Positions 40,868 to 49,344 of a stretch of 64,000 nucleotides of DNA are shown in pieces. Origin of the DNA: Micromonospora sp. NBC_00389. GTDB taxonomy: Bacteria; Actinomycetota; Actinomycetes; Mycobacteriales; Micromonosporaceae. Every line of letters starts with the position of its first letter. Position 1 is the stretch's first letter. The position numbers and the translations under genes were made by a program. The notes below the pieces were generated by a model that was not told the DNA's origin, ran no database searches, and was given only the letters and a program-made list of their open reading frames with translations. The stretch covers positions 2,418,001 through 2,482,000 of the forward strand of contig NZ_CP107947.1 in assembly GCF_036059255.1 (NCBI RefSeq), given 5' to 3'.

Positions 40868-41431
40868 ATGATCGACACCGTCACCGGGCGGGTCAGGGCG
40901 GCGCAGGACGCCTTCGCCCGGATCAGCCCCGCCCCGCTCATGGTCCGGGCCGGGATCTTCGTCAGTGTGCTGGCCGGGTTCGCGCTGGCGTTCCCCGCCG
41001 AGGTGCTGACCGGCCGGCCGCTGCTCTTCATGGCGGTGGCCGCGCTGTTGCCCGCGGTGGGCCCGCGCCGGGTCTGGCCGACCTTCACGGCGCTGGTCAC
41101 GGTCGGTGGCTGGCTGCTCGCCACCGACGGGTACGGCCGGCCGGTGGCGCTGTGGCGGCTGCTCGCCCTCGCCGCGCTGCTCTACCTGGCGCACACCCTG
41201 TGCGCGCTGGCCGCACTGCTGCCCTACGACGGGGTGGTGGACCCAGAGCTGATCACCCGCTGGTTGCTGCGGGCGGCCGCGGTGCTGCTGGGTACCGCCG
41301 TGCTGGGGGTGCTGCTGTTGCAGGTCGCCAGCCTGGGCGGGGACAGCGGCCACCAGTGGGCCACCGTGCTGGGGCTGCTGGTGGCGGTGGGAACGGCCGG
41401 GTTGCTCGGCTGGCTGCTACGCCGCAGGTAA
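40868..41431 (+). CDS. Hypothetical polytopic membrane protein, last gene of the MoxR operon
   Basis: 187 residues with about five transmembrane helices (IFVSVLAGFALAFPAEVL, LLFMAVAALLPAVG, LLALAALLYLAHTLCALAAL, AAAVLLGTAVLGVLLLQVA, LGLLVAVGTAGLLGWLL). It lies 25 bp after the DUF58 gene on the same strand. The position is where other species carry a DUF3488/transglutaminase membrane gene, but no transglutaminase domain is present. Family not recognised. Confidence 0.8.
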   Translation: MIDTVTGRVRAAQDAFARISPAPLMVRAGIFVSVLAGFALAFPAEVLTGRPLLFMAVAALLPAVGPRRVWPTFTALVTVGGWLLATDGYGRPVALWRLLALAALLYLAHTLCALAALLPYDGVVDPELITRWLLRAAAVLLGTAVLGVLLLQVASLGGDSGHQWATVLGLLVAVGTAGLLGWLLRRR

Positions 41432-41534
41432 ACCGGACGTACGACCGGGTTACCCAGGTCACAGGGGTTGTGCTCCGTCACAGAAGGGGGGCGCGAGCGG
41501 GATTACCTGAGCCGCTCGGGGAAAGATAGATGAC

Positions 41535-42866
41535 GTGAATCCGAAGCGGATCCTTGTGGTGGGTGCCGGGCACGTCGGTCTCTATGCCGCCCTGCGCCTG
41601 TCGAAGAAGCTCAGCTCCCGTGAGGCTGAGGTCATCGTGGTGGACCCCCAGCCGCACATGACGTACCAGCCGTTCCTGCCCGAGGCCGCGGCGGGCAACA
41701 TCTCCCCCCGGCACTCCGTGGTGCCGCTGCGGCGGGAGTTGCGTCGGTGCACGGTGGTGGCCGGCACGGTCACCCGTGTCGAGCACGACCGCAAGGTGGC
41801 CACCGTGCAGCCGATCGCCGGCCCGGTCCGGGAGATCGCGTACGACCACGTGATCGTGGCCCCCGGTTCGGTGTCGCGGACGCTGCCGATCCCCGGCCTG
41901 CACGAGCACGGCATCGGGTTCAAGACCATCGGTGAGGCGATCTACCTCCGCAACCACGTGCTGGACCGACTGGACGTGGCGGCCGTCACCCCGGACCCGG
42001 AGGTCCGCCGTTCGGCGCTGACGTTCACCTTCGTCGGTGGTGGCTACGCCGGCATCGAGGCGCTCGCCGAGATGGAGGACATGGCCCGCGACGCCATGCG
42101 CTACTACCCGGAGCTCAAGCCGGAGGACATGCGCTGGGTGCTGGTCGAGGCCACCCAGCGGGTGCTGCCCGAGGTGGACCGGGACATGGGCGCCTACACG
42201 GTGCAGCAGCTGCTCAAGCGGAACATGGACATCCGGCTGGACACCCGGCTGGAGTCCTGCGTCGACGGGGTGGTCAAGCTCTCCGACGGTGACAGCTTCC
42301 GCTCCGACACGATCGTCTGGACGGCCGGCGTGAAGCCGTCGCCGATGTTGGACGCCACCGACTTCCCGCGCGACGACCGTCGGCGGGTCACCTGCCTGCC
42401 GACCCTCCAGGTGGTCGACGGTGACCGGGTGATCGAGGGCGCGTGGAGCGCCGGTGACTGCGCAGCGGTGCCCGACCTGACCAAGGAGCCGGGCAACTAC
42501 TGCTCGCCGAGCGCCCAGCACGCGGTCCGCCAGGCCGCCCAGATGGCCGACAACATCGCGGCGGTGATCCGAGGCCGCGAGCCGGTCAACTACAAGCACA
42601 AGCACGTCGGCAGCGTGGCCAGCCTCGGCCTGCACAAGGGCGTCGCCCAGGTGTACGGGATCAAGATGACCGGCTGGCCGGCCTGGTTCATGCACCGGAC
42701 GTACCACATGAGCCGGATCCCGTCGTTCAACCGCAAGGTCCGGGTGGTGGTGGACTGGTCGCTGGCGTTCTTCCTGAAGCGCGAGGTGGTCGCCCTGGGC
42801 CAGCTGCACGACCCGCGCGAGGAGTTCGTCGAGGCGTCCCAGCCGGTTGGCGCCCCCCGCGTCTGA
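41535..42866 (+). CDS. ndh: NADH dehydrogenase, type II
   Basis: 443 residues. Two nucleotide-binding folds are present: ILVVGAGHVGLYAALRLSKK for FAD and TFVGGGYAGIEALAEMEDMA for NADH. WTAGVKPSP, WSAGDCAAVPDL and SAQHAVRQA are typical of Ndh. The C-terminal HRTYHMSRIPSFNRKVRVVV resembles the membrane-associating region. It oxidises NADH and reduces menaquinone without pumping protons. The GTG at 41535 follows GGGGAAAG. Confident. Confidence 0.93.
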   Translation: MNPKRILVVGAGHVGLYAALRLSKKLSSREAEVIVVDPQPHMTYQPFLPEAAAGNISPRHSVVPLRRELRRCTVVAGTVTRVEHDRKVATVQPIAGPVREIAYDHVIVAPGSVSRTLPIPGLHEHGIGFKTIGEAIYLRNHVLDRLDVAAVTPDPEVRRSALTFTFVGGGYAGIEALAEMEDMARDAMRYYPELKPEDMRWVLVEATQRVLPEVDRDMGAYTVQQLLKRNMDIRLDTRLESCVDGVVKLSDGDSFRSDTIVWTAGVKPSPMLDATDFPRDDRRRVTCLPTLQVVDGDRVIEGAWSAGDCAAVPDLTKEPGNYCSPSAQHAVRQAAQMADNIAAVIRGREPVNYKHKHVGSVASLGLHKGVAQVYGIKMTGWPAWFMHRTYHMSRIPSFNRKVRVVVDWSLAFFLKREVVALGQLHDPREEFVEASQPVGAPRV

Positions 42867-42875
42867 CCCGATCGA

Positions 42876-42926
42876 CGAACAGGGCCCCCGCCGCACCGTT
42901 CCTGGTGCCGCGAGGGGCCCTGTTCG
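42876..42926. terminator. Bidirectional terminator between ndh and the GT-C-like gene
   Basis: The outer arms CGAACAGGGCCCC (42876-42888) and GGGGCCCTGTTCG (42914-42926) are perfectly paired. The inner arms extend the stem with mismatches. Placed between convergent genes. Confidence 0.85.
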
Positions 42927-42935
42927 ACGTCCGGG

Positions 42936-44804
42936 TCAGACCCGCCAGGTCCAGGCGTCGGCGATCCGGGTGGCCGGGCCGTAGAGCTGCTCCAGGGTGG
43001 CGCGCAGGCTCTCCACGTGTGGGGCGTCGTCGGCCAGCGCCACGCAGGACGCGCCCCAGAAGTCCGCGTCCCGGGCTGCCTGCCGGCGCTGCTCGTCACC
43101 GATGGGCGGCTGGTCGCCGCGTCGGGCCACGTCCGCCAGCAGCGCGGAGGTGGGCTGCTTGAAGGTGCCCATCGCCGCGGTGCCGCCCCGGCCGTACGGG
43201 CCGATGAAGAACCCCTCGGGCAGACCGAAGCCGGCGTCGGCGGCGGCCGCCCACCGCATCGGCCACGGCTCCTTGGGAGTGGGCAGCGGCACCGGGACCA
43301 GCACCCCGCCGGGGCGGACACACTGCCGCCAGTGCCCGCCGGTGATGAACTCCGGCAGGGCGGGTCGTGCGGCGGTCGGCAGGGGGGCCGGGAAGATCGG
43401 CAGCAGCGCCGCGACGACGGCCAGCGGCACCAGCCGCCGGGCCCGACCGGTGCTCCGCAGTGCCCGGTCGACCGCAAGCACCAGCAGCGTCGCGACGATC
43501 GGGAGCAGCGCCAGGCCGAACCGCATCGGCAGGGCGCCGTCCACCACCGGCAGCCCGGCCAGCAGGGCGTACGGGCCGGGCAGCGCGGTCCGGGTGCCGC
43601 CGAGCACCACCTCCGGGCCGAGCGAGAGCGCGCCCATCGCCAGGGCGGCTGCCACGCACGCGAGCACCAGCCGGCGCCGCCCAGCCCAGATCGCGCTGGC
43701 CACGGCGACCAGCAGCAGCGGCCAGCCGAGGAACGTGTTGTACTCGGCCGGGCCGGTGGTCAGCCGGGCGGATTCGTCGCTGCCGGCCACCGACAGTGGG
43801 GAGACCGTCCACCAGCTGCTCAGGTCGGCCGAGAAGTAGTCGGGGCTGAACATCCCGTCGGCGACTCCCTGCGGCCCGGCGAACTGGAACCACAGCGGAT
43901 ACCCCAGCACCAGCAGGGCCAGCCCGGCGGCGATGGCCAGCCCGCCGGCGAACGCGGGCAGCGCCCGCCGGGCAAGGTCCCGGTCCGCCATGGCGTAGCT
44001 GACCGCCATCACCAGCAGCGTGACGGCGGCGAGGAAGAGCACCTCCTCGCCGATGAAGACCTGCGCGGTGACGGCGGCGGCCAGCCCGGCCGCGGAGCTG
44101 AAGATCCGCCGCCGGTCCAGCCCTGCGGGCCGGGCGCGGTCGGTCCCGCCGTGGGTGGCGGGCGACGTGGGCTTCGGGTCGGACGCTCGCAGTAGCCGGA
44201 TCACCAGCCAGACGATCACCGGCACCAGCCATTGGGCGGTCATGTGCAGGTGGCTGTTGGTCTGCGAGATCATGCCCGGGCCGAACCCGCATAGCCCTCC
44301 GCCGAGCGCGGCGGCGAGCCGGCGGGCGTGCAGCGTCCGGTGGAACAGCAGGTACCAGGCGACGGCGGTGCCGGCCAGGTTGGCGGCGGCGAGCAGCGCG
44401 AAGGTGACCGGCGCGCCGAGCAGCAGGGTGATCGGTGCGCAGACGATGCCGAGCGCGATGACCGTGGTGTTGGCCATCATGTTGACCCCGTCGGGGGCGT
44501 TGAGCCGGTCGGTGAGCAGGCTGAAGTCGCCGAGGAGCGCTCGCGCGTCGACCGCCAGGAACCACTCGTAGAGGGCCTGGTCCTCGGGGTTGAGCGCCAT
44601 GACCCGCCCGCCCGGGTCGGGCCACAGGCCGTGGGTCAGCCAGCCGGCCAGGACAGTGCAGATCAAGGCGACCAGCAGGTCCGCCCGGTGCCGGCGGACG
44701 GCGGCCAGCAGCCGGACGGCCCAGGCGAGGCGGTTGATCTGATCGGAGCGGCGGAATGCCTGCTCAGGGGCGGCGTCGGGGGCCGTGGGGGCTGCGCTGC
44801 TCAC
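42936..44804 (-). CDS. Large polytopic membrane protein, GT-C glycosyltransferase-like
   Basis: 622 residues with about a dozen predicted transmembrane helices in the first 500 and an extracytoplasmic C-terminal domain. The first external loop has MALNPEDQALYEWFLAVDAR, an acidic segment like that of GT-C enzymes that use polyprenyl-phosphate sugars. Other segments are GFGPGMISQTNSHLHMTAQW and FFIGPYGRGGTAAMG. I cannot place it in a named family. The start is the GTG at 44804, as the frame upstream is antisense to the tRNA. Envelope glycan modification is a guess. Confidence 0.7.
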   Translation of the reverse strand: MSSAAPTAPDAAPEQAFRRSDQINRLAWAVRLLAAVRRHRADLLVALICTVLAGWLTHGLWPDPGGRVMALNPEDQALYEWFLAVDARALLGDFSLLTDRLNAPDGVNMMANTTVIALGIVCAPITLLLGAPVTFALLAAANLAGTAVAWYLLFHRTLHARRLAAALGGGLCGFGPGMISQTNSHLHMTAQWLVPVIVWLVIRLLRASDPKPTSPATHGGTDRARPAGLDRRRIFSSAAGLAAAVTAQVFIGEEVLFLAAVTLLVMAVSYAMADRDLARRALPAFAGGLAIAAGLALLVLGYPLWFQFAGPQGVADGMFSPDYFSADLSSWWTVSPLSVAGSDESARLTTGPAEYNTFLGWPLLLVAVASAIWAGRRRLVLACVAAALAMGALSLGPEVVLGGTRTALPGPYALLAGLPVVDGALPMRFGLALLPIVATLLVLAVDRALRSTGRARRLVPLAVVAALLPIFPAPLPTAARPALPEFITGGHWRQCVRPGGVLVPVPLPTPKEPWPMRWAAAADAGFGLPEGFFIGPYGRGGTAAMGTFKQPTSALLADVARRGDQPPIGDEQRRQAARDADFWGASCVALADDAPHVESLRATLEQLYGPATRIADAWTWRV

Positions 44805-44905
44805 GCCATCGACCCTAGTGCGGGCTGGCCGGCGGGGTACGCCGGGTCGCCAACGACCCGCTACGGTGACACTGCACCGTGCGTGTCGGCGCGCCGGTGC
44901 CACCC

Positions 44906-44989
44906 GCCCGGGTGGTGGAACGGCAGACACGGCCGCCTTAAAAGCGGCTGCCGCAAGGCGTGCGGGTTCGACCCCCGCCCCGGGCACCA
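44906..44989 (+). tRNA. tRNA-Leu (anticodon UAA), bldA-like
   Basis: The acceptor stem is GCCCGGG (44906-44912) with CCCGGGC (44979-44985), followed by discriminator A and an encoded CCA (44987-44989). The anticodon stem GCCGC/GCGGC encloses the loop CTTAAAA with anticodon TAA. A long variable arm marks a class II leucine tRNA, and the T-arm has GGGTTCGACCCCC. It decodes UUA, the rarest codon in such genomes. It closely resembles the bldA tRNA that controls development and antibiotic production in Streptomyces. Confidence 0.95.
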
Positions 44990-45095
44990 GCCGCCACGGG
45001 CCGCATTCCCATTCGTGATCACCAGGAGTTGGCCGGGCCGTTTACTCTTGGAGGGCACGTTCACGTGCAAACGACCCCCTGAGGGAGGCCAGACA

Positions 45096-45911
45096 GTGAA
45101 GACCTCGAACCCGGTGCTCGCCCGGCTCGGCCAGGCGGCCGAGCGGGAGCGTTCCGCCGGGTACGCACCGACCGGGCCGTACGGACAGCCCGGCATTCCC
45201 CAGCAGTACCCGTCCCAGGCCGGTTACCCGGCAGCGCCGCCCGCCGTGGCGCCCATGACCGTCGACGACGTGGTCGTCAAGACTGTCGCCCTGCTCGGCA
45301 TCCTCGGCATCTCCGCCGCGGCCGCCTGGGTGCTCGTGCCCGACTCGCTGGTCGGTGCCGCCTGGATCGGCGCGGCGGTGGTCGGCCTGGTGCTTGGCCT
45401 GATCATCTCGTTCTCCCGGATGGCCAACCCGGCGCTGGTCATCACGTACGCGGTCGTCGAGGGTGTCTTCGTCGGCATGGTCAGCAAGGCGTTCGAGTCG
45501 GCGTTCGACGGCATCGTGCTGCAGGCCGCCTCGGCGAGCTTCGGCATCTTCTTCCTGATGGCGATCCTGTACCGGGCGAAGGTCATCCGGGCCACCCCGG
45601 CCTTCGTCAAGGGCATGATCGCGGTGATGACCGGCCTCTTCGCGGTCATGCTGATCAACCTGGTGCTGGCCCTGTTCGGCGTCAACACCGGCCTGCGTGA
45701 CGGCAGCCCGCTGGCCATCGGCTTCAGCCTGGTCTGCATCGTGGTCGCGTCGCTGAGCTTCGTGCTCAGCTTCAAGGAGATCGAGGACGGCGTCCGGATG
45801 GGCCTGCCCCAGCGCTACTCCTGGACGGCCGCCTTCGGCATCCTGGTCAGCCTGGTCTGGCTCTACATCGAGATCCTGCGCCTGCTGAGCTACTTCCAGG
45901 GCGACGACTGA
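45096..45911 (+). CDS. Bax inhibitor-1/YccA family membrane protein, copy 1
   Basis: 271 residues. A Tyr/Gln/Pro-rich cytoplasmic tail of ~50 residues precedes MTVDDVVVKTVALLGILGIS and seven membrane helices typical of the family (LVITYAVVEGVFVGMVSKAF; MAILYRAKVIRATPAFVKGM; LGIFSL-like SLVCIVVASLSFVLSF; FKEIEDGVRMGLPQRYSW). The GTG at 45096 follows GAGGGAGG by 7 nt. BI-1 proteins are pH-sensitive calcium leak channels in the members studied. A paralogue follows at 46058. Confidence 0.92.
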   Translation: MKTSNPVLARLGQAAERERSAGYAPTGPYGQPGIPQQYPSQAGYPAAPPAVAPMTVDDVVVKTVALLGILGISAAAAWVLVPDSLVGAAWIGAAVVGLVLGLIISFSRMANPALVITYAVVEGVFVGMVSKAFESAFDGIVLQAASASFGIFFLMAILYRAKVIRATPAFVKGMIAVMTGLFAVMLINLVLALFGVNTGLRDGSPLAIGFSLVCIVVASLSFVLSFKEIEDGVRMGLPQRYSWTAAFGILVSLVWLYIEILRLLSYFQGDD

Positions 45912-45930
45912 CCTCGTCCGCGCTGCTGAC

Positions 45931-45966
45931 CGGCGCCCGCTCCCGCTTCTGTGGGGGCGGGCGCCG
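45931..45966 (+). terminator. Terminator-like hairpin between the two BI-1 genes
   Basis: Arms CGGCGCCCGC (45931-45940) and GCGGGCGCCG (45957-45966) pair perfectly around a 16-nt loop, 20 bp after the stop of copy 1. Confidence 0.6.
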
Positions 45967-46057
45967 TCGTCTGTACCGGGCGCGCTGTTTGGCCGCCGTC
46001 GCCGGCCGGCCCGGGGCAGAGTGACTGCGAGGGGGTACGCGGGCAGAGGAGGCGGCG

Positions 46058-46816
46058 GTGCGCAGCAACAACCCGGTGCTCAACCGGCTGGACGAGACCG
46101 GCCGGGTGGAGGCCCGGGTGCTCGGCACCCGCGACGTCGAGGCGATGACCGTCGACGACGTGGTGGTCCGCACGGTCGGGTTGCTGCTCGTCACCGTCGT
46201 GGCTGCGGCGGTGTCCTGGGCGGTGGTGCCGGAGGCGGCCTGGCTGCCCGCCGCGCTGGCCGGCAGCGCTCTCGCCTCGATCGTGCTGGTTCTGGTCATC
46301 TCGCTGCGCGGGATCACCAACCCGGTACCGATCGTCGCCTACGCCGTGCTCCAGGGGCTGCTGCTGGGGGTGGCCAGCCGCGCCTTCGAGCTGATCTATC
46401 CGGGCATCGTGGCGCAGGCGGTGGCCGGCACCTTCGGCGTCTTCCTCGGCATGGCGGCGCTGTACCGGGCCCGGGTGATCCGGGCGACGCCCCGGCTGGC
46501 CCGCCTGGTGATCGGCACACTGCTCGGCATCGCCGTGCTCAGCGTGGTCAACCTGGTGTCGTACCTGGTCTCCGGGCGCCCGGGGTTGGCGACCTACAGC
46601 GCCAGCGGGGAGGTCGGCTGGCTGGCGTACGCCTTCTCGGTGGTGGCCATCATCGCTGGCGCGTTCAGCTTCATCCTCGACTTCGACCTCGTCGAGCGTT
46701 CGGTGCGCGACGGTCGACCCCGTCGGTACGCGTGGTTGAGCGCGTTCGGCCTGATCACCGGGTTGGTTTTCCTCTACTGGCAGCTGCTGCGGCTGCTCAG
46801 CTATCTGCGTCGCTGA
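46058..46816 (+). CDS. Bax inhibitor-1/YccA family membrane protein, copy 2
   Basis: 252 residues, paralogous to the previous gene. It starts SNNPVLNRLDETGRVEA, shares MTVDDVVVRTVGLLL and the BI-1 helices (VAYAVLQGLLLGVASRAFEL, ALYRARVIRATPRLARLVIG, RSVRDGRPRRYAWLSAFGLI), but lacks the Pro/Gln-rich tail of copy 1. The GTG at 46058 follows GAGGAGGC. The hairpin between the copies suggests separate transcription. Two BI-1 genes in tandem imply specialisation or dosage; which one cannot be told. Confidence 0.9.
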   Translation: MRSNNPVLNRLDETGRVEARVLGTRDVEAMTVDDVVVRTVGLLLVTVVAAAVSWAVVPEAAWLPAALAGSALASIVLVLVISLRGITNPVPIVAYAVLQGLLLGVASRAFELIYPGIVAQAVAGTFGVFLGMAALYRARVIRATPRLARLVIGTLLGIAVLSVVNLVSYLVSGRPGLATYSASGEVGWLAYAFSVVAIIAGAFSFILDFDLVERSVRDGRPRRYAWLSAFGLITGLVFLYWQLLRLLSYLRR

Positions 46817-46862
46817 CCGGCCCGGCGAGACGCGGCCGGTGCCGGCCGTAGACTCGGTGGCG

Positions 46863-47183
46863 ATGAGCGCAGCGGAGTTGGATCAGGCCGTGCAGTCGCT
46901 GGTCCGTCAGATCGGGCACTGGCAGCAGCCCCGTTGGGCGGCGGTCGCGACCACCGGCAACGTGCCCCGCGCCGACCTGGTGCACCGACTCGTGCAGGAG
47001 ATCGCCAACCTGACCGCCGACGCCGAGGGTGAGCCCCGCCGGGTGGTGCCTCGGCTGGACAACGACCTGGCCCTGCCGGATCAGTTGCGGGTGGTGGCGG
47101 CGGATCTGATCGCCGCCGGGCCGGGTGCCGAGGCGCTGGCCCGGGCCGCCGCCGAGGTGACGGCGACCCGCGGCGCGCTCTGA
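46863..47183 (+). CDS. Small hypothetical protein
   Basis: 106 residues, soluble and Ala-rich. The segments [40 protein letters not shown] and [20 protein letters not shown] predict mainly helices. No signal or membrane segment is seen. The ATG at 46863 follows a TAGACT -10-like hexamer by 8 nt, so it may be leaderless. Convergent with the thiolase, 7 bp away. Family not recognised, although it has the look of a conserved actinobacterial protein. Confidence 0.7.
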   Translation: MSAAELDQAVQSLVRQIGHWQQPRWAAVATTGNVPRADLVHRLVQEIANLTADAEGEPRRVVPRLDNDLALPDQLRVVAADLIAAGPGAEALARAAAEVTATRGAL

Positions 47184-47190
47184 CGTCGGC

Positions 47191-48453
47191 TCAGTTGAGC
47201 CGCTCCAGCACCATGGCCATGCCCTGGCCGCCACCGACGCACATGGTCTCCAGACCGATGGTCTTGTCGTGCCACTCCAGCGCGTTGAGCAGGGTGCCGG
47301 TGATCCGGGCGCCGGTCATGCCGAACGGGTGGCCGACCGCGATGGCGCCGCCCATCACGTTCAGCTTCTCCTCCGGGATGCCCAGCTGCCGGTAGGAGGG
47401 GATGACCTGCGCGGCGAACGCCTCGTTGATCTCGACCAGGTCGACGTCGTCGATGGTCATGCCGGCCCGCCGCAGCGCCTGCCGGGACGCCTCGACCGGT
47501 CCGAGGCCCATGATCTCCGGCGAGAGTGCGGTCACGCCGGTGGAGACGATCCGGGCCAGCGGGGTCAGCCCGAGCTCCTCGGCCCGCTGGGCGCTCATCA
47601 CCACGACGGCGGCGGCGCCGTCGTTGAGCGGGCAGCAGTTGCCGGCGGTGATCCGGCCGTCCGGGCGGAACACCGGCTTCAGGCCGGTGACGGCATCGAG
47701 GGTCACGCCGGCACGCGGGCCGTCGTCGGTGCTCACCACGGTGCCGTCCGGCGTGGTGACCGGGGTGATCTCCCGGGCCCAGAAGCCGTCGGCGATGGCC
47801 TTCTCGGCGAGATTCTGACTCCGGACGCCGAACTCGTCCATGTCGGCGCGGGTGACGTCGTACACCTGGGCGAGGTTTTCCGCGGTCTGCCCCATGGTCA
47901 GGTAGATGTCCGGCAGCTCGCCGGACTCGCGGGGGTCGGTCCACACCTCGGCGCCGCCCTGGGCGCGGCTCTTCGAGCGCTCACCGGCGGCCGCGAAGCG
48001 CGGGTTCTCCCAGCCGCCGCCGACCAGCGCCTGCGCCTGAGGGGGAAGCCCGTCGGAGCTGCCCCGGGCGTAGCGGGAGACCATCTCCACGCCGGCGGAG
48101 ATGAACACGTCGCCCTCGCCGGCGCGGATCGCGTGCATGGCCATCCGGGTGGTCTGCAACGAGGAGGCGCAGTAGCGGGTCAGCGTTGCGCCGGGCACAG
48201 TGTCCAGCCCGAGCAGGGTGGCCACCACCCGGCCCATGTTGAAGCCCTGCTCGCCGCCGGGCAGGCCGCACCCGAGGTAGAGGTCGTCGATCGTGGTCGG
48301 GTCGAGCTGGGGGATCTTGTCCAGGGCGGCCTGGACGATGGTCGCGGCGAGGTCGTCGGAGCGGACGTCGCGCAGGGACCCCTTGTGCGCCCGGCCGATG
48401 GGGGAGCGGGCGGTGGCGACGATGACGGCGTCGCGGGACGACTCAATCGGCAT
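47191..48453 (-). CDS. Acetyl-CoA C-acyltransferase (thiolase)
   Basis: 420 residues. The acylated cysteine lies in [15 protein letters not shown], the general-base region in [14 protein letters not shown] and [14 protein letters not shown], and the second cysteine in [13 protein letters not shown]. It carries out the thiolytic step of fatty-acid oxidation or the reverse condensation. Length and motifs fit the FadA/AtoB group. The ATG at 48453 is preceded by TAACGT 6 nt upstream on its strand, so it is probably leaderless. No other beta-oxidation gene is nearby. Confidence 0.93.
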   Translation of the reverse strand: MPIESSRDAVIVATARSPIGRAHKGSLRDVRSDDLAATIVQAALDKIPQLDPTTIDDLYLGCGLPGGEQGFNMGRVVATLLGLDTVPGATLTRYCASSLQTTRMAMHAIRAGEGDVFISAGVEMVSRYARGSSDGLPPQAQALVGGGWENPRFAAAGERSKSRAQGGAEVWTDPRESGELPDIYLTMGQTAENLAQVYDVTRADMDEFGVRSQNLAEKAIADGFWAREITPVTTPDGTVVSTDDGPRAGVTLDAVTGLKPVFRPDGRITAGNCCPLNDGAAAVVVMSAQRAEELGLTPLARIVSTGVTALSPEIMGLGPVEASRQALRRAGMTIDDVDLVEINEAFAAQVIPSYRQLGIPEEKLNVMGGAIAVGHPFGMTGARITGTLLNALEWHDKTIGLETMCVGGGQGMAMVLERLN

Positions 48454-48493
48454 GGAACCACGTTAACCCGCCGGTAACTTGGCGCGGAAGAAG

Positions 48494-48530
48494 CCCGCCC
48501 GGCGGGAAATGTCACCCCGGACCGGGCGGG
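48494..48530 (-). terminator. Terminator after the SGNH operon
   Basis: Arms CCCGCCCGG (48494-48502) and CCGGGCGGG (48522-48530) pair perfectly and begin right after the stop of the downstream SGNH gene. Confidence 0.65.
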
Positions 48531-48531
48531 T

Positions 48532-49344
48532 CTAGCGCCGGGAGGCGACCGCCGCCGCTGCCGCGACGGCGGGCAGCAGGGCGTGCGCCCACACCCGGTA
48601 GCCGTCGGCGGAGGGGTGGAAGCCGTCGTGACAGAGCGTCCCCGCGTCGGCCCGGAACACCGGCCCGGTCTCGGTGGCCAGGTCGACCACCGTGCCGCCG
48701 GCGTCCAGCACGGCCGTGGTCTGGGCGTGGGCCACCCGCCGCCCGGACCAGCCGACCAGCTGGCGCAGCGGAGGCGCGATGGCCCGCACGGCGCCGAGGT
48801 CGGGGCAGGTGCCCACCACCACCTCGACCCGCGCCTCGCGCAACCGGTGCACCGCCGCGCCGAGATACGCCGCCGCGTCGGCGGGCCGGCGCAGCCCGGT
48901 GGCGTCGTTCGCACCGATCAGGATCAGCGCCACGTCGGGCCGCTCGCCGAGCAGGGCCCGCGCCACCTGGGTGGACAGGTCCGTCGAGCGGGACCCGGCG
49001 ACGCCGACGCTGGACAGGTGTACCCGCCGGCCGGCCGGCCCCTCGGCCAGCAGGTTGGCCACCTGCCCGCCGATGGTGTCGTCGAGCCGGTCGACGCCCA
49101 CGCCCAGCGCCGACGAGTCGCCGAGCAGCACCAGCCGTAGAGGCGGCGCGCCAGCCCGGCCGATCGTGGCCCGCAGGGCCAGCCCCAGCTCCGGCTGGGC
49201 GTAGCGCCGGTGCCGGGCGACGAACGCCTCGCCGGCCAGGACGGCCGCGCCGCCCACGGTGCCGGCGAGCAGCGAGAGCGCCGCCGCCCGACCCAGTCGG
49301 CCCGGGAAACCGGCGGTCACGCCCCGCTCGCTGCGCTCGTTCAT
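48532..49344 (-). CDS. SGNH/GDSL hydrolase, copy 1 (downstream)
   Basis: 270 residues. One N-terminal hydrophobic segment (AALSLLAGTVGGAAVLAGEA) may act as a signal anchor. The SGNH blocks are clear: block I LGDSSALGVG with the nucleophile, block III LIGANDATG and block V HDGFHPSADGY with the catalytic Asp/His. Such enzymes deacylate lipids, glycans or peptidoglycan precursors. The ATG at 49344 overlaps the stop of copy 2 by 4 nt, so both are translated from one mRNA. Confidence 0.88.
   Translation of the reverse strand: MNERSERGVTAGFPGRLGRAAALSLLAGTVGGAAVLAGEAFVARHRRYAQPELGLALRATIGRAGAPPLRLVLLGDSSALGVGVDRLDDTIGGQVANLLAEGPAGRRVHLSSVGVAGSRSTDLSTQVARALLGERPDVALILIGANDATGLRRPADAAAYLGAAVHRLREARVEVVVGTCPDLGAVRAIAPPLRQLVGWSGRRVAHAQTTAVLDAGGTVVDLATETGPVFRADAGTLCHDGFHPSADGYRVWAHALLPAVAAAAAVASRR

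Noticed and set aside
42936..44987. Longer start for the GT-C-like protein at 44987
   Set aside because: The extra 61 codons would be antisense to the tRNA-Leu gene. The GTG at 44804 gives a normal N-terminus.
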